Shown: positions 1 to 7,627 of the stretch, piece after piece
Numbering within the stretch: the first letter of the stretch is position 1
Layout: every line of letters starts with the position of its first letter
The notes under the pieces: generated by a model
What the model saw: only the letters and a program-made list of their open reading frames with translations
The model's database searches: none
What the model was told of the DNA's origin: nothing
Source of the DNA: Flavobacteriales bacterium
GTDB taxonomy: Bacteria > Bacteroidota > Bacteroidia > Flavobacteriales_E > Vicingaceae
Direction of reading: 5' to 3'
Assembly (NCBI GenBank): GCA_020435335.1
Contig: JAGQZT010000044.1
Coordinates: 1-37,473 of the forward strand
Length of the DNA: 37,473 bases
Made by a program: the position numbers and the translations under genes

Positions 1-1757
1 TCGGTCATAAAAAGTATCCAAACTTCTCCTCTATCGGTACCTCCATCATCTGCACTAATGGCTCCAACAGCAATATCAGGTATCCCATCACCATTGACAT
101 CTCCAATTCCTGCTACTGCACTACCAAAGCTTCCTCCACTGTACAGGTAACCATTAAATCCACCCCTGGTGTCACTTATTTTTTGCTGGCTTTTTATGGC
201 ACCATTGCTATTCATGAAATTGATATAGATCGCACCTTTGTTTCCGCCTCCATCATCATCACTGTGCGCTCCAACCGCCATATCATCAATCCCATCTCCA
301 TCCAAATCTCCAATATTAGAAATAGATATTCCATAACCATCAGATAATCCCAATTCTCCATCCAATGGCGAAGAAGCAGCACTCTGTTTGACTATAGTGT
401 TAATGTATGCGGTCGTCTGATGAAAATCCCGGTGAGGGTAGGTTGTATCTGCATCAAAATGAATTACATATACTTCCCCCGTAGCTCTGGATGTATCCGC
501 GGCATTTCTAGCTCCAACTAACAAATCAATCTGCCCGTCGCCATTTCTATCACCAAACGATGAGATTCCACAACTAAAATCATCACCTCCAACTACGGTA
601 TCAACCAACAATGTGTCTGTCGTATTAACCTTATCATATGATTTAACTGTTCCATCCGTATCAAGCATTAAAAACCAAATAGCACCTCTATTTGTTCCTC
701 CATCATCATCTCCTACGGCTGTCACGGCCAAATCAATAGTTGTATCATTGTTTAAATCACCAACCGAACAGAGGGATAATCCGAATTTATCAGAATCGTC
801 CAACGTACCAGTAAAAGAACCCACAGTATCACTTATCTTTTGCTCTGATTTCACGTAGCCACTATCAGTCATAAAACAAATCCAGACAGCCCCTCTATCG
901 GTTCCACCGTCATCATCGTTTGGAGCAGATATCGCTATATCAATTACTCCATCATTATCCAGGTCGCCAATGGCCTCTGCAAGCCCAAATTGATCACCAG
1001 CGGTTAACGCCCCTCCAAAGCCTCCATCCGTGGCACTTATCTTCTGGATATCCTTTAATGTACCATCATAATCTAAAAAACCTATGAAAACTGCCCCGAC
1101 ATTTACACCACCATCATCATCACCCTGTGTAAAAATGGCTATTTCCGGTAATCCATCTTGATTTAAATCGCCTATATTCGATACACCCGTGCCGAATAAA
1201 TCTTGTGTTGCAAGCGAACCTGGCCCCCCTCCTTGTGTATTACTAATCTTTTGATATTCGAGCACCATTCCATTTGTATCTAAAAACAGAATATAAACCG
1301 CTCCTTTGAATGCGGAGACACCATCATCATCACAAGCTCCTCCTCCAACCGCAATATCAACTTTGCCATCTCCATTCAAATCTCCCAATGCAGCTATTCC
1401 AGTACCAAAGAATTTATGCCCAGTTGTAAATGAAGGGCCGTTACCAGCTGTCTCAGAAATTTTCTGTTGATCTTTTACTGTACCATCCTCATTCAACATT
1501 AGAATGTATACTGCACCACGATCTGTTGCACCATCATCATCCTTATGAGCACTGACAGCAATATCATCAATCCCATCCCAATTCACATCACCGATTACTT
1601 TCACAACCCTTCCAAACAAATCACCTTCACTAAGGGTATCTCCCGAAAAACCTCCATATATATTATTTATTTTCTGAAGAGACTGAACCGTATCGATTTG
1701 AGCGAAAATTTGGACACTCAAAAACATGGATGCTATTACAATTATTATCTTTTTCAT
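1..1757 (-). CDS. Secreted FG-GAP repeat (integrin-alpha-like beta-propeller) protein, C-terminus off the window
   Basis: The minus strand is open from an ATG at 1757 to the left edge, giving the first ~585 residues of a longer protein. It starts with a Sec signal peptide (MKKIIIVIASMFLSV, cleavage after FAQ near residue 20). At least eight repeats of 65-75 residues follow, the first near residue 48. Each has an FG core, then GD[LV]N.DG..DIAV, the Asp/Asn calcium loop of FG-GAP propeller blades, then an acidic DDDGG turn, RGAVYI and QKIS. The sixth and seventh units are the most divergent. Such proteins are cell-surface or secreted adhesins in Bacteroidota; a T9SS sorting domain would lie beyond the window and cannot be checked. 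It begins 21 bases after the upstream beta-flower-like gene and is probably cotranscribed with it. Substrate or partner is unknown. Confidence 0.88.
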   Translation of the reverse strand, partial: MKKIIIVIASMFLSVQIFAQIDTVQSLQKINNIYGGFSGDTLSEGDLFGRVVKVIGDVNWDGIDDIAVSAHKDDDGATDRGAVYILMLNEDGTVKDQQKISETAGNGPSFTTGHKFFGTGIAALGDLNGDGKVDIAVGGGACDDDGVSAFKGAVYILFLDTNGMVLEYQKISNTQGGGPGSLATQDLFGTGVSNIGDLNQDGLPEIAIFTQGDDDGGVNVGAVFIGFLDYDGTLKDIQKISATDGGFGGALTAGDQFGLAEAIGDLDNDGVIDIAISAPNDDDGGTDRGAVWICFMTDSGYVKSEQKISDTVGSFTGTLDDSDKFGLSLCSVGDLNNDTTIDLAVTAVGDDDGGTNRGAIWFLMLDTDGTVKSYDKVNTTDTLLVDTVVGGDDFSCGISSFGDRNGDGQIDLLVGARNAADTSRATGEVYVIHFDADTTYPHRDFHQTTAYINTIVKQSAASSPLDGELGLSDGYGISISNIGDLDGDGIDDMAVGAHSDDDGGGNKGAIYINFMNSNGAIKSQQKISDTRGGFNGYLYSGGSFGSAVAGIGDVNGDGIPDIAVGAISADDGGTDRGEVWILFMT

Positions 1758-1778
1758 GCTTTGTTCTTAATAAAATTC

Positions 1779-2195
1779 TCACTCAAAAAAGAAAAAATAA
1801 AAGGCTGCTAACCATTCTTCATTGACAGCTGCACTTGTTGTTCCTATTGAATTCGAATTAATATCCTGAATCAGATTTTGATTGACAACCTCGCCTATTT
1901 TTAAATTATTTGCATCAAAGACTTCTCCCGAGGAATTTATGCTCCCAAGTGCATCACCATTCATATCCTTAAAAACACCCGAAGAAATAGTCCCAATAAC
2001 GTCATTATTGCCATCAACTATGTCTCCGTTACTTTTAAATTGCCCCATTTGGAAATTATTCATATCCCTTACTATTCCTAAAGAATCAATAGATGCTATT
2101 TGATCTCCTTTTGTATCCATTAGAGTTTGGCCTAAAGATGATTGTGTAATAAATACTAAGAGCGAGAGGATCGCTAGTTTACAGACTGACTTCAT
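1779..2195 (-). CDS. Small secreted repeat protein resembling 5-fold beta-flower proteins
   Basis: The 138-residue product has a clear Sec signal peptide (hydrophobic stretch ending SSLGQ, residues 1-22). The mature part is five to six imperfect repeats of 16-17 residues with the pattern [IL]G.[IV].SSG.V.D.NN, for example IGTISSGVFKDMNG and LGSINSSGEVFDANN. This recurring short beta-hairpin pattern resembles Bacteroidota proteins called 5-fold beta-flower; that family name is my recollection and not verified. The C-terminus ends in an aromatic run (AAFYFFFF), typical of a last outer-facing strand or membrane contact. A good promoter lies 27 bases upstream, and the FG-GAP gene follows after 21 bases, so both may act together at the cell surface. 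Function is unknown. Base composition is visibly AT-richer than the core genes to the right. Confidence 0.75.
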   Translation of the reverse strand: MKSVCKLAILSLLVFITQSSLGQTLMDTKGDQIASIDSLGIVRDMNNFQMGQFKSNGDIVDGNNDVIGTISSGVFKDMNGDALGSINSSGEVFDANNLKIGEVVNQNLIQDINSNSIGTTSAAVNEEWLAAFYFFFFE

Positions 2196-2221
2196 ACGTT
2201 CACATAGAATTTGATTTTATT

Positions 2222-2252
2222 CAAATCTAAATTGAAGCCTGTGTTTTGTCAA
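2222..2252 (-). promoter_or_regulatory. Bacteroidota-type promoter for the beta-flower/FG-GAP operon
   Basis: On the minus strand TTG (2252-2250) is followed after 20 bases by TAGATTTG (2229-2222), matching the Bacteroidota sigma consensus TTG-N17-23-TAnnTTTG. The -7 box ends 26 bases before the ATG at 2195, a normal spacing for a short leader. This is one of the two best promoter matches in the window. Confidence 0.65.
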
Positions 2253-2611
2253 GAAATGTTAAATCTTCCTTATTAACGGTCATGTTTTTTTCATGAACGG
2301 TCACCTTAAAACATTGATAATCTGGGCTTTAAGTATTTTTACGGATTACCTATGTATAATTACTTAGTGCACAATAAAAATCTATCCTGAAGAAGAAACA
2401 CACAAAAGGCGAACGCCCCAATAATAATGGATAGGTTATTGATGTGATCATGAAAACCCAATTCGTGTTCCTTAAAATCTTTTTGAGAGAGTCTCTTAAC
2501 TTCTTCCTTTCAACTTTATTCCCGGAAGGATTACTCCATGATCCCGTTACGGGGTGGCTTCAGCGAAAAAGCGCCTGCAACAATTTGCGGGCTTGAAGCG
2601 CTGCGCATAAT
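2253..2611. other. Gene-free intergenic stretch with short inverted repeats
   Basis: No credible coding region is present. The left part (to about 2400) is AT-rich and contains a TCATG/CATGA inverted repeat around a T7 run near 2280-2300, flanked by a direct repeat of ACGGTCA. A GGCG-AA-CGCC mini-hairpin lies near 2409-2418. The right part (2541-2605) is more GC-rich and can fold into hairpins: CCCG-TTA-CGGG at 2543-2553 and GCCTGCAA-CAAT-TTGCGGGC at 2573-2592. No tRNA, rRNA or known riboswitch was recognised. Confidence 0.5.
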
Positions 2612-2639
2612 AAAAAAAGCCCTGCTGTACAGGGCTTTT
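2612..2639 (-). terminator. Intrinsic terminator of tRNA-Ser
   Basis: Read on the minus strand, AAAAGCCCTG, a five-base loop and CAGGGCTTTTTTT form a GC-rich hairpin followed by a T run, four bases past the encoded CCA of the tRNA. The A run on the other side makes it potentially bidirectional. Confidence 0.85.
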
Positions 2640-2642
2640 CGC

Positions 2643-2730
2643 TGGCGGAGAGAGAGGGATTCGAACCCCCGGTACCTTGCGGTACAACGGTTTTCAAGAC
2701 CGCCGCATTCGACCACTCTGCCATCTCTCC
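2643..2730 (-). tRNA. tRNA-Ser (anticodon UGA), CCA encoded
   Basis: The minus strand reads GGAGAGATGGCAGAGTGG at the 5' end, pairing as a 7-bp acceptor stem with TCTCTCC at the 3' end. The anticodon stem-loop CGGTCTTGAAAACCG presents TGA, which reads UCA serine codons. A long variable arm (GTACCGCAAGGTAC) is present, as expected for a class II tRNA, and the T-arm contains GGTTCGAATCCC. The discriminator G at 2646 is followed by a genomically encoded CCA (2645-2643). Without CCA the gene is 2646-2730. Confidence 0.97.
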
Positions 2731-2846
2731 GCTGCAAAAGTAGCAATTGATTTTAAATAGAAAATAATTTTCAGGATTTTTTGAGAAATATATGCCGTTT
2801 AGCTACCGTTCCTGAAATATTTTAAAAGAGTCTCAAGAGAATGTCG

Positions 2847-2854
2847 TAACTTTA
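2847..2854 (+). promoter_or_regulatory. Probable -7 box upstream of the GWxTD gene
   Basis: TAACTTTA differs from TAnnTTTG only in the last base. It ends nine bases before the ATG at 2863, which would give a nearly leaderless transcript. No clear -33 TTG is visible, so this is a weak call. Confidence 0.35.
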
Positions 2855-2862
2855 CAGTACTT

Positions 2863-4317
2863 ATGAAAAAAGCTTTTTACATCCTCCTCATCCCTGCTCT
2901 ACTGAGCTCGTTCTCAGCGCTTGCAGGCAACCTCAGAGCACACTTTACCTACTGTGCTTTTTCTTCTCCCGCCGAAGGCCCCTACCTGGAAACCTACCTT
3001 TCCGTGAATGCCGGATCGGCCATCTACAAAAAGAATGAAGCCGGTAACTTCCAAAGCAAAATCGAAATTACCATGCTCTTTAAACAAGGGGAAGAGATCA
3101 AGAATTTCAAGAAATATGAATTGCTTAGCCCGGAATTAACCGATTCTCTTTCTCCCCGCGTCGACTTCCTTGATCAACAACGCATCCCGTTAGCCGATGG
3201 AGACTACGACTTCGAAATCATGATCCGGGATCTGAACGCTACCGACGATGCCTTTCAATCCACCCAGCAACTGCACATCGGTTTTCCGAACGACAAAGTC
3301 GGCATCTCCGATATCGAACTGGTGGAATCCCTCCAGAAAACAACGGAAAAGAACATCACCAGCAAAAGCGGCTATGATGTGATTCCCTACACATCTGACT
3401 TCTATTCGGAAGAGTTCGAAAAAATTGCTTTCTACGCCGAGGTCTATCATACTGACTTGGTTTTAGGAAATGAAGAAGGCTTGCTCATCAATTACTTCAT
3501 CGAATCGCAGGAAACCGGTTCGGTGGTTGGAAACTACCGCAGCTTCATCCGCGAAACAGCCAAACCGGTGATCGTGATCCTGAACAGCTTTTCCATCGAA
3601 AAACTGCCTTCCGGAAACTACAACCTGGGCATCGAAGTTAAAAACAAACTGAATGAAACTCTGGCCGAGAAGAAGATCTTTTTCCAGCGCAGCAACCCGG
3701 AAGCGACCCCGCTCCTCTTATCCGAAGACTACCTGAATTCTTTCGTCGCAACTATGGACAAAGCCCTGCTGGCTGAAGCTATCCGTTCCGTTGAACCAAT
3801 CTCCACCGACATAGAGATCAATTTTGCACAGAATCAGTTAAAAGGCGAAGACGACGACCTGATGCGTCAGTATTTCTATAATTTTTGGTTAACCCGAAAC
3901 AGTACCGATCCGGAAGCCGAATGGAAAAAATACTTCGAAAATGTAAAAATCACCAATGAATTGTTTGCCACCAGCATTAAAAAAGGATACGAAACCGATC
4001 GCGGCCGCGTGTTCCTGAAACATGGTAAACCCAACACCCGAAGAGCCGTTCCCAGTGAGCCTAATGCCTATCCTTATGAGGTTTGGCATTATTACAAGAT
4101 CGGCAACTTCAGCAACAAACGTTTTGTGTTCTACAACCCCGATCTGGTTTCCAATGATTTCCCCCTGCTGCATTCCGACATGCCGGGCTATCTGTATTAC
4201 CCGCAGTGGAAAGTAATGCTTCACAAAAGAACAACGCAACCGATTGACATGGATACCGAAAACGATGGAGATCACTACGGTAGCCGAGCCAATGATTATT
4301 TCAGTAACCCCAGATAA
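2863..4317 (+). CDS. GWxTD domain-containing secreted protein
   Basis: The 484-residue protein begins with a Sec signal peptide (MKKAFYILLIPALLSSFSALAG). The C-terminal part carries the GWxTD family signature: an FW.TR..TDP.AEWKKYFE lead-in near residue 341, then GYETDRGRVFLKHGKP at 375-390 (the W of GWxTD replaced by Y), and a YEVWHYY motif after residue 400. The family is found in Bacteroidota and relatives and has no established function. The N-terminal 300 residues form a beta-rich region without a recognised domain. It is followed after eight bases by a glycosyltransferase gene on the same strand, so the two are probably cotranscribed. It has its own promoter-like box just upstream. Confidence 0.9.
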   Translation: MKKAFYILLIPALLSSFSALAGNLRAHFTYCAFSSPAEGPYLETYLSVNAGSAIYKKNEAGNFQSKIEITMLFKQGEEIKNFKKYELLSPELTDSLSPRVDFLDQQRIPLADGDYDFEIMIRDLNATDDAFQSTQQLHIGFPNDKVGISDIELVESLQKTTEKNITSKSGYDVIPYTSDFYSEEFEKIAFYAEVYHTDLVLGNEEGLLINYFIESQETGSVVGNYRSFIRETAKPVIVILNSFSIEKLPSGNYNLGIEVKNKLNETLAEKKIFFQRSNPEATPLLLSEDYLNSFVATMDKALLAEAIRSVEPISTDIEINFAQNQLKGEDDDLMRQYFYNFWLTRNSTDPEAEWKKYFENVKITNELFATSIKKGYETDRGRVFLKHGKPNTRRAVPSEPNAYPYEVWHYYKIGNFSNKRFVFYNPDLVSNDFPLLHSDMPGYLYYPQWKVMLHKRTTQPIDMDTENDGDHYGSRANDYFSNPR

Positions 4318-4325
4318 TTTCTGTT

Positions 4326-5336
4326 TTGAGCAAAAAGATCGCTGTCGTTATTCTTAACTGGAACGGTAAGTCGTTTTTACAACAATTCCTGCCCTCCGTG
4401 GTTGAATACAGCAGCGACCTCGCCGATGTGATCGTGGCCGATAATTGCTCCACCGATGATTCCTTAGATTTCCTAAAACAAAACTACCCTGCTGTTCAGG
4501 TGATCCAACTCGAAAAAAATTATGGGTTTGCCGGGGGATACAACCGGGCTCTTCAACACATCCCGAACGAATACCACGTCCTGCTGAACTCCGACGTGGA
4601 AGTAACGCCGAACTGGCTGAAACCACTACTCCACGTGATGGAAAGCAACAACAGCATCGCTGTTTGTCAACCCAAACTAAAGGATTTTAACAATAAAAAA
4701 AGCTTCGAATATGCCGGAGCTGCCGGCGGTTTCATCGACCGGCTCGGTTACCCGTTCTGCCAGGGCCGGATCTTTAATCACCTGGAAGAAGATCACGGGC
4801 AATATGAAAAGCAACAAGAGATTTTCTGGGCTTCGGGCGCCTGCTTCTTTGTGAGAGCCGATGCTTACCGGAAAGCCGGTGGCCTCGATGAATTTTTCTT
4901 CGCCCACATGGAAGAAATTGACCTCTGCTGGAGAATGAAAAACCTGGGCTACAAGGCTGTATACGTACCCCAATCAACCGTGTATCACGTTGGTGGCGGA
5001 ACGCTGAACAAAGTGAAGCCTCAAAAGACCTTCCTGAACTACCGGAACAGCTTGTTGATGCTCCATAAAAATCTGCCGAAAAACAAGCGGTTCGGTGTGA
5101 TCCTGATGCGCCTGTTTCTCGACGGTGTAAGCGGCATCAAACTCATGTTAGAGGGTAAACTGAGCCATACCTTTGCCATCATCCGGGCCCATTTTGCCTT
5201 CTACAGAGCAATGAGTCAGAATAAGAAAAAACGCGGTTCGGGACAACGGGATGAACTTCCTGGAATACTTCATTTCAACCTCGTTTACCTGCATTTCATA
5301 AAAAATGTTAAAACTTTTACCGATCTGCCAAATTAA
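4326..5336 (+). CDS. Family 2 glycosyltransferase (rhamnosyltransferase-like)
   Basis: The protein has the GT-A fold layout of GT2 enzymes: AVVILNWNG at the N-terminus, nucleotide-sugar binding ADNCSTDDS, NYGFAGGYNRAL, the metal-binding LLNSDVEV (DxD equivalent) and a later HMEEIDLCWR motif containing the usual catalytic ED/EID. The order and the C-terminal amphipathic helices resemble rhamnosyltransferase-type GT2 proteins that decorate surface polysaccharide; the real sugar is unknown. The start is a TTG: in-frame upstream codons give no ATG, and the TTG places the NWNG motif at the expected distance. It follows the GWxTD gene by eight bases and likely shares its transcript. Confidence 0.9.
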   Translation: MSKKIAVVILNWNGKSFLQQFLPSVVEYSSDLADVIVADNCSTDDSLDFLKQNYPAVQVIQLEKNYGFAGGYNRALQHIPNEYHVLLNSDVEVTPNWLKPLLHVMESNNSIAVCQPKLKDFNNKKSFEYAGAAGGFIDRLGYPFCQGRIFNHLEEDHGQYEKQQEIFWASGACFFVRADAYRKAGGLDEFFFAHMEEIDLCWRMKNLGYKAVYVPQSTVYHVGGGTLNKVKPQKTFLNYRNSLLMLHKNLPKNKRFGVILMRLFLDGVSGIKLMLEGKLSHTFAIIRAHFAFYRAMSQNKKKRGSGQRDELPGILHFNLVYLHFIKNVKTFTDLPN

Positions 5337-5357
5337 TCCCCATTATCCTTGCTTTTT

Positions 5358-5380
5358 TGCTAAATTAATGTACATTAGCA
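5358..5380. promoter_or_regulatory. Palindrome upstream of the 66-residue orphan gene
   Basis: TAATGTACATTA (5366-5377) is a perfect 12-bp palindrome. Overlapping it, TGCTAA (5358-5363) and TTAGCA (5375-5380) form another dyad. The element lies 19 bases before the ATG at 5399, where an operator would act. It could also simply be part of an AT-rich promoter. Confidence 0.4.
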
Positions 5381-5398
5381 TCTTAACAACAATTTTTA

Positions 5399-5599
5399 AT
5401 GGGAAGACCAGCAACAAAACCAACTGAACTCAGAGACGGATTTTACATCGAAGTAAGAAACAAAGGAAGCAAAAACGGCATCAGACTTAGAAGAGAATCG
5501 AGAAAGGCCATGGAAGCAGCTGTCAAAGAGTATCAACGAATGAAGGAGGTGGTTGTTCTGGGCGAATATAAAAACGGCAAACCGGTTTCCAAAAGCTAA
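5399..5599 (+). CDS. Conserved small basic protein of Bacteroidota, function unknown
   Basis: A 66-residue basic protein starting MGRPATKPTELRDGFYIEV and ending with a GEYKNGKP segment. I recognise close relatives as conserved uncharacterised proteins in Bacteroidota, but no function is known to me. The N-terminal GRPATKP resembles an AT-hook-like basic patch, and the middle (RLRRESRKAMEAAVKEYQRMKEV) is a probable helix, so nucleic-acid binding is a reasonable guess only. No signal peptide or membrane segment is visible. A palindrome sits directly upstream. Its stop codon overlaps that of dacB on the other strand by four bases. Confidence 0.8.
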   Translation: MGRPATKPTELRDGFYIEVRNKGSKNGIRLRRESRKAMEAAVKEYQRMKEVVVLGEYKNGKPVSKS

Positions 5600-7059
5600 T
5601 CATTAATCTCTGCCAACTTAACCATTATCTTTTCCATCTTCTTTTTCATTTCGTAAGCCGAACAGTTGTGGTTGTTCACAATCAGCGCAAAAGCAATGTT
5701 CCTTTTATTTTTAGTGGTTACATATCCCGCATAGCTCTTCACACGCGTCATCGTTCCGCTTTTTGCCCTCACTTTTCCGGAAGCGGCCGTTCCTTTCCCT
5801 ACATTCCTTAAAGTTCCCGATTTTCCGGCCACAGGCAAGGTGCTTAAAAAGATCTTGTAATTCTTACTCTCATACAACAGGGCTAAAATACCGACCAGCT
5901 GACGAGGAGTAACCGCATTAAACCGGGATAAACCGCTTCCGTCGTACACGTAAAACCCATCCGTATCCAATCCTCTGCCCTTCCAAAACTCGGTGGTTGC
6001 CTGAGTCCCCGATCCGGTATCTCCGCTACCGTACTTAAATAACCCTATCTGGTTCATGATGTGCTCGGCATACAGGTTAATACTATACATGTTGGTCATT
6101 TCGATGATAGACGACAACCTCGGTGAATAGGTCGTTTTAATGATGTGTCTTTGGGAGTCATCCTCCACGCCTTCTTCGTTTTTCAGCTTGCGGATGGTGG
6201 TAGCAGAACGGGCGATCTTCATCCCATTCATTCGCAGTTCCATATCAAGTTCAAATGCCGCCAGATACGCCGGATCGGGAATGGATCCGCGAACACTGAA
6301 CTCCTCCTGGTTAACCGGAATTCCGCCCTTAATGACCCGCTTCTGCTGATATGGTCCTCCAAGGATGTACGACTCATCGTCGTCTGTAATCATTCCCTTT
6401 ACGTAGTTATCGATCGTCATATCCGGAATGTACGGATTCACACAGGAAATCACCGTTGTATCTCCCTTTTTACCTGACTGAAGGGTCAACTCACACATGT
6501 TCTCATGGATCGACAAACCGCAAGGCCCGGCTCCGTAATAATTTCCCAAATCCCCCCAAATCCAGGTGGATGGAATCATCTGCTCATTAAAAATCGTTGC
6601 ATCACCGATCACCCGGCCATCTATGGAATCGATTCCCTGTTGGCGAACTTCTTCGGCCCAGTTACCGATCAAATCACCATAATGGCTGTCAAACTTGGGA
6701 GAACCCAAACACGGATCTCCCCCGCCGACAATATAGATGTTCCCATGGAGCACACAATTGGTATCGATCTCTCCCGAATACTTCAGGAAGGTGGAAAAGC
6801 GTTTCCCGGAACCCATCATCTCTAATGCAGTAGCGGTAGTTACCAACTTCATTGTAGATGCCGGAACCAATGTTTTGTTGGAACTGATTCCCGAGATGAT
6901 CTTATTGGAATCGAGATCGAGCGCATAAAACCCTACGGAAGCGTTTTTGAGGTCGTCATCGGCCACCAGTACCTGAATCGCATCCCGAAGCGCCTTAACC
7001 GTTTGGGCCTGAATCAGCGAACTACTCCAGCAGGCTATGATCAGTAACCATTTTTTCAT
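5596..7059 (-). CDS. dacB: D-alanyl-D-alanine carboxypeptidase/endopeptidase (PBP4, peptidase S13)
   Basis: The enzyme trims or cuts peptidoglycan cross-links in the periplasm. After a signal peptide (MKKWLLIIACWSSSLIQAQ) all three serine-penicillin-hydrolase motifs are present: S-T-M-K at residues 68-71 (catalytic Ser and Lys), S-I-N at 326-328 and K-S-G-T at 413-416. The long insert between the first two motifs is the S13 hallmark. Length (487) fits PBP4. The ATG at 7059 is preferred over the TTG one codon upstream because it overlaps the stop of the preceding DUF6495 gene (TGATG), a typical translational-coupling arrangement. There is no intergenic space before the convergent neighbour at its 3' end. 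Confidence 0.93.
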   Translation of the reverse strand: MKKWLLIIACWSSSLIQAQTVKALRDAIQVLVADDDLKNASVGFYALDLDSNKIISGISSNKTLVPASTMKLVTTATALEMMGSGKRFSTFLKYSGEIDTNCVLHGNIYIVGGGDPCLGSPKFDSHYGDLIGNWAEEVRQQGIDSIDGRVIGDATIFNEQMIPSTWIWGDLGNYYGAGPCGLSIHENMCELTLQSGKKGDTTVISCVNPYIPDMTIDNYVKGMITDDDESYILGGPYQQKRVIKGGIPVNQEEFSVRGSIPDPAYLAAFELDMELRMNGMKIARSATTIRKLKNEEGVEDDSQRHIIKTTYSPRLSSIIEMTNMYSINLYAEHIMNQIGLFKYGSGDTGSGTQATTEFWKGRGLDTDGFYVYDGSGLSRFNAVTPRQLVGILALLYESKNYKIFLSTLPVAGKSGTLRNVGKGTAASGKVRAKSGTMTRVKSYAGYVTTKNKRNIAFALIVNNHNCSAYEMKKKMEKIMVKLAEIND

Positions 7060-7535
7060 CAATTCTGCATGGTTTTGGTGGAATACGTATAGGCCAGTTC
7101 CAGCTTCTTAAAACGCTCTTCATCAATAATGGAGCAACCGGACTGTAAGAGTTCGAACACTTCCTGTTCCCTTTCTTTGAAGTAAGCCTTGGTCGTCCTG
7201 AAAATATTAAGATCGGCCTGAATATCGGTTAACACATCCTTCATGAAATCAATGGAATCATTCGCTGTGGATATACCGATCAGCACCATTTCGTTCGGAT
7301 CGCACCTGAAGGCTTTAATGTCTTTAGAAGTAATGTGCTCAAGGTATTTGATGTTTTTCAACGCTTTATCCAGAACGATGTCGCTGAAGAGTTCAACCAG
7401 ATGCTGCACCCTTTCATCGCCCTTGCGGTTGAGTTCTTCCCACTCTTCCGTATACACGTTGTTGGAGATTAAAAAATGTTTAAACTCCGTCTCCAGCTCT
7501 TTTAATTCCTCGATCGTTAAACACCGGTACTTCAT
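7059..7535 (-). CDS. DUF6495 family protein
   Basis: The 158-residue product begins MKYRCLTIEELKELETEF, the characteristic opening of a Bacteroidota-specific family that I recall as DUF6495. It is mostly helical and acidic, with FSDIVLDKALKNIKYLEH in the middle and no signal peptide or membrane segment, so it is probably cytosolic. Function is unknown. The reading frame is open for 58 codons further upstream, but that extension is low-complexity and not family-like; the internal ATG at 7535 is the start. Its stop overlaps the dacB start, so the two are translated from one message. Confidence 0.82.
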   Translation of the reverse strand: MKYRCLTIEELKELETEFKHFLISNNVYTEEWEELNRKGDERVQHLVELFSDIVLDKALKNIKYLEHITSKDIKAFRCDPNEMVLIGISTANDSIDFMKDVLTDIQADLNIFRTTKAYFKEREQEVFELLQSGCSIIDEERFKKLELAYTYSTKTMQN

Positions 7536-7627
7536 CTTTTTTTTCTTAAAAATATGGAATAAATATGAAAGCGACATCCATGGAGTAAAATTAAGTTGAA
7601 CAGACCATTGGTCAAAAATAATAAGCC

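Noticed and set aside
613..858. ORF opposite the FG-GAP gene.
   Set aside because: Shadow of the repeat-encoding strand; low-complexity Ser/Pro/Val peptide with no start signal.
2531..2750. Two overlapping ORFs of about 70 residues on both strands across the tRNA-Ser region.
   Set aside because: They are the well-known artefact of translating a tRNA-Ser gene (peptides of the type [27 protein letters not shown]). The tRNA explains the sequence fully.
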